Below are positions 63,780-64,000 of a DNA stretch of 64,000 bases, piece after piece. Position 1 is the first letter of the stretch; each line of letters begins with the position of its first letter. The translations under genes were made by a program, and so were the position numbers. The stretch is from Cordylochernes scorpioides (taxonomy: Eukaryota; Arthropoda; Arachnida; Pseudoscorpiones; Chernetidae). The notes under the pieces were generated by a model. It saw only the letters and a program-made list of their open reading frames with translations. It had not been told where the DNA came from and ran no database searches. Where the stretch lies: NCBI GenBank assembly GCA_030710605.1, contig CP092870.1:92102924-92166923 (forward strand). Reading direction: 5' to 3'.

Positions 63780-64000
63780 CTGTACACCCCCCACAGTATA
63801 TTGTAAATATGATAATCTAGGTTGCTCTTTTTGAGCGGCACCTAATAAAGTTATTTGGAACCTCTGAAGCGCAAAAAAAGGTCGGTGAACGAGTGGGTAA
63901 CACCCTTGATTCCCGACAATCATGAACAGGGATTGAATCCCGCGTTAAAATTTTGTTTAATATGTGAACTTCACATATTATTCACTGTTTCAATTATCAT
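63780..64000. repeat. dispersed repeat, single-unit relative of the 42-bp minisatellite
   Basis: AGGTTGCTC, CGGCACCTAATAAAG, one unit GGTCGGTGAACGAGTGGGTA with CCTTGATTCCCGAC, then CATGAACAGGGATTGAATCC and TTTCAATTATCAT. The window ends inside it. It shows the minisatellite unit in single-copy context. Confidence 0.8.

Overview
This is AT-rich eukaryotic DNA from a metazoan, most likely an invertebrate. The evidence is an intact tRNA-Gly(GCC) gene, several Tc1/mariner families (including a DD37D maT element), a Ty3/gypsy element, an endonuclease-type non-LTR retrotransposon, Helitron-like termini, many foldback/MITE families and long minisatellites. I cannot name the species. No intact host protein-coding gene is visible. 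The only host-like signals are one CpG-rich promoter-like patch near 2.5 kb and a short GC-rich island near 17 kb. Nearly all recognisable coding sequence is transposon-derived and most of it is broken.

Layout. 0-10 kb: MITEs, a mariner 3' remnant, a Helitron-like element with a tRNA-like insert, and a retroposed tRNA-Tyr fragment. 10-16 kb: a 252-bp palindrome, a 95-bp minisatellite, and a mariner element split by a young LTR retroelement (identical 173-bp LTRs, 5-bp target duplication). 16-20 kb: foldback repeats and hammerhead-bearing repeats. 20.3-22.9 kb: a 42-bp minisatellite of 60 full units. 23-31 kb: Helitron-like elements, a MITE with internal tandem repeats, hammerhead-bearing repeats, a 47-bp minisatellite and tRNA-Gly. 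31-34 kb: a nearly intact maT transposon inside a Helitron-like element, then pogo-type MITEs. 36.6-47.3 kb: a 10.66-kb transposon with about 400-bp inverted termini. It holds a decayed transposase and a LINE, and the LINE is split by a mariner and by a gypsy element whose leader contains a 184-bp palindrome. 47-56 kb: foldback repeats, one with a tRNA-like centre, and more hammerhead repeats. 56-58.3 kb: a compound 52/140-bp VNTR. 58-64 kb: foldback repeats, a degenerate tandem array, a Helitron-like element and the dispersed repeat from which the 42-bp minisatellite appears to have expanded.

The most interesting signal is a set of dispersed short repeats carrying hammerhead self-cleaving ribozyme motifs. 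Five copies (near 19.3, 26.0, 28.7, 33.9 and 52.0 kb) have the CTGANGA core, a 13-nt stem-loop II, GAAA, a cleavage triplet and a complementary stem I. They fall into two families whose stems differ in sequence but keep pairing. Stem III is a self-complementary hexamer or octamer in four of the five copies, as in minimal hammerheads that act as dimers. At least two host repeats begin and end with the same sequence about 290-320 bp apart, as expected if they were copied from a circular or concatemeric RNA (retrozyme-like). Other repeats carry decayed or variant versions of the motif.

Family letters used below. A: hammerhead repeats with ACGCGT stem III. B: hammerhead repeats with ACCATGGT stem III. 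C: foldback repeats with the sequence CAGTAAGGACAGTAGAA. D: foldback repeats with the sequence AGAAATAATCGCTATTTCTCC. E: repeats with the sequence GGTTGGCGTTCAGCC. F: repeats with the sequence CCCGAAAGCTTG. G: MITEs with termini CACTCATGGACAAAAC.
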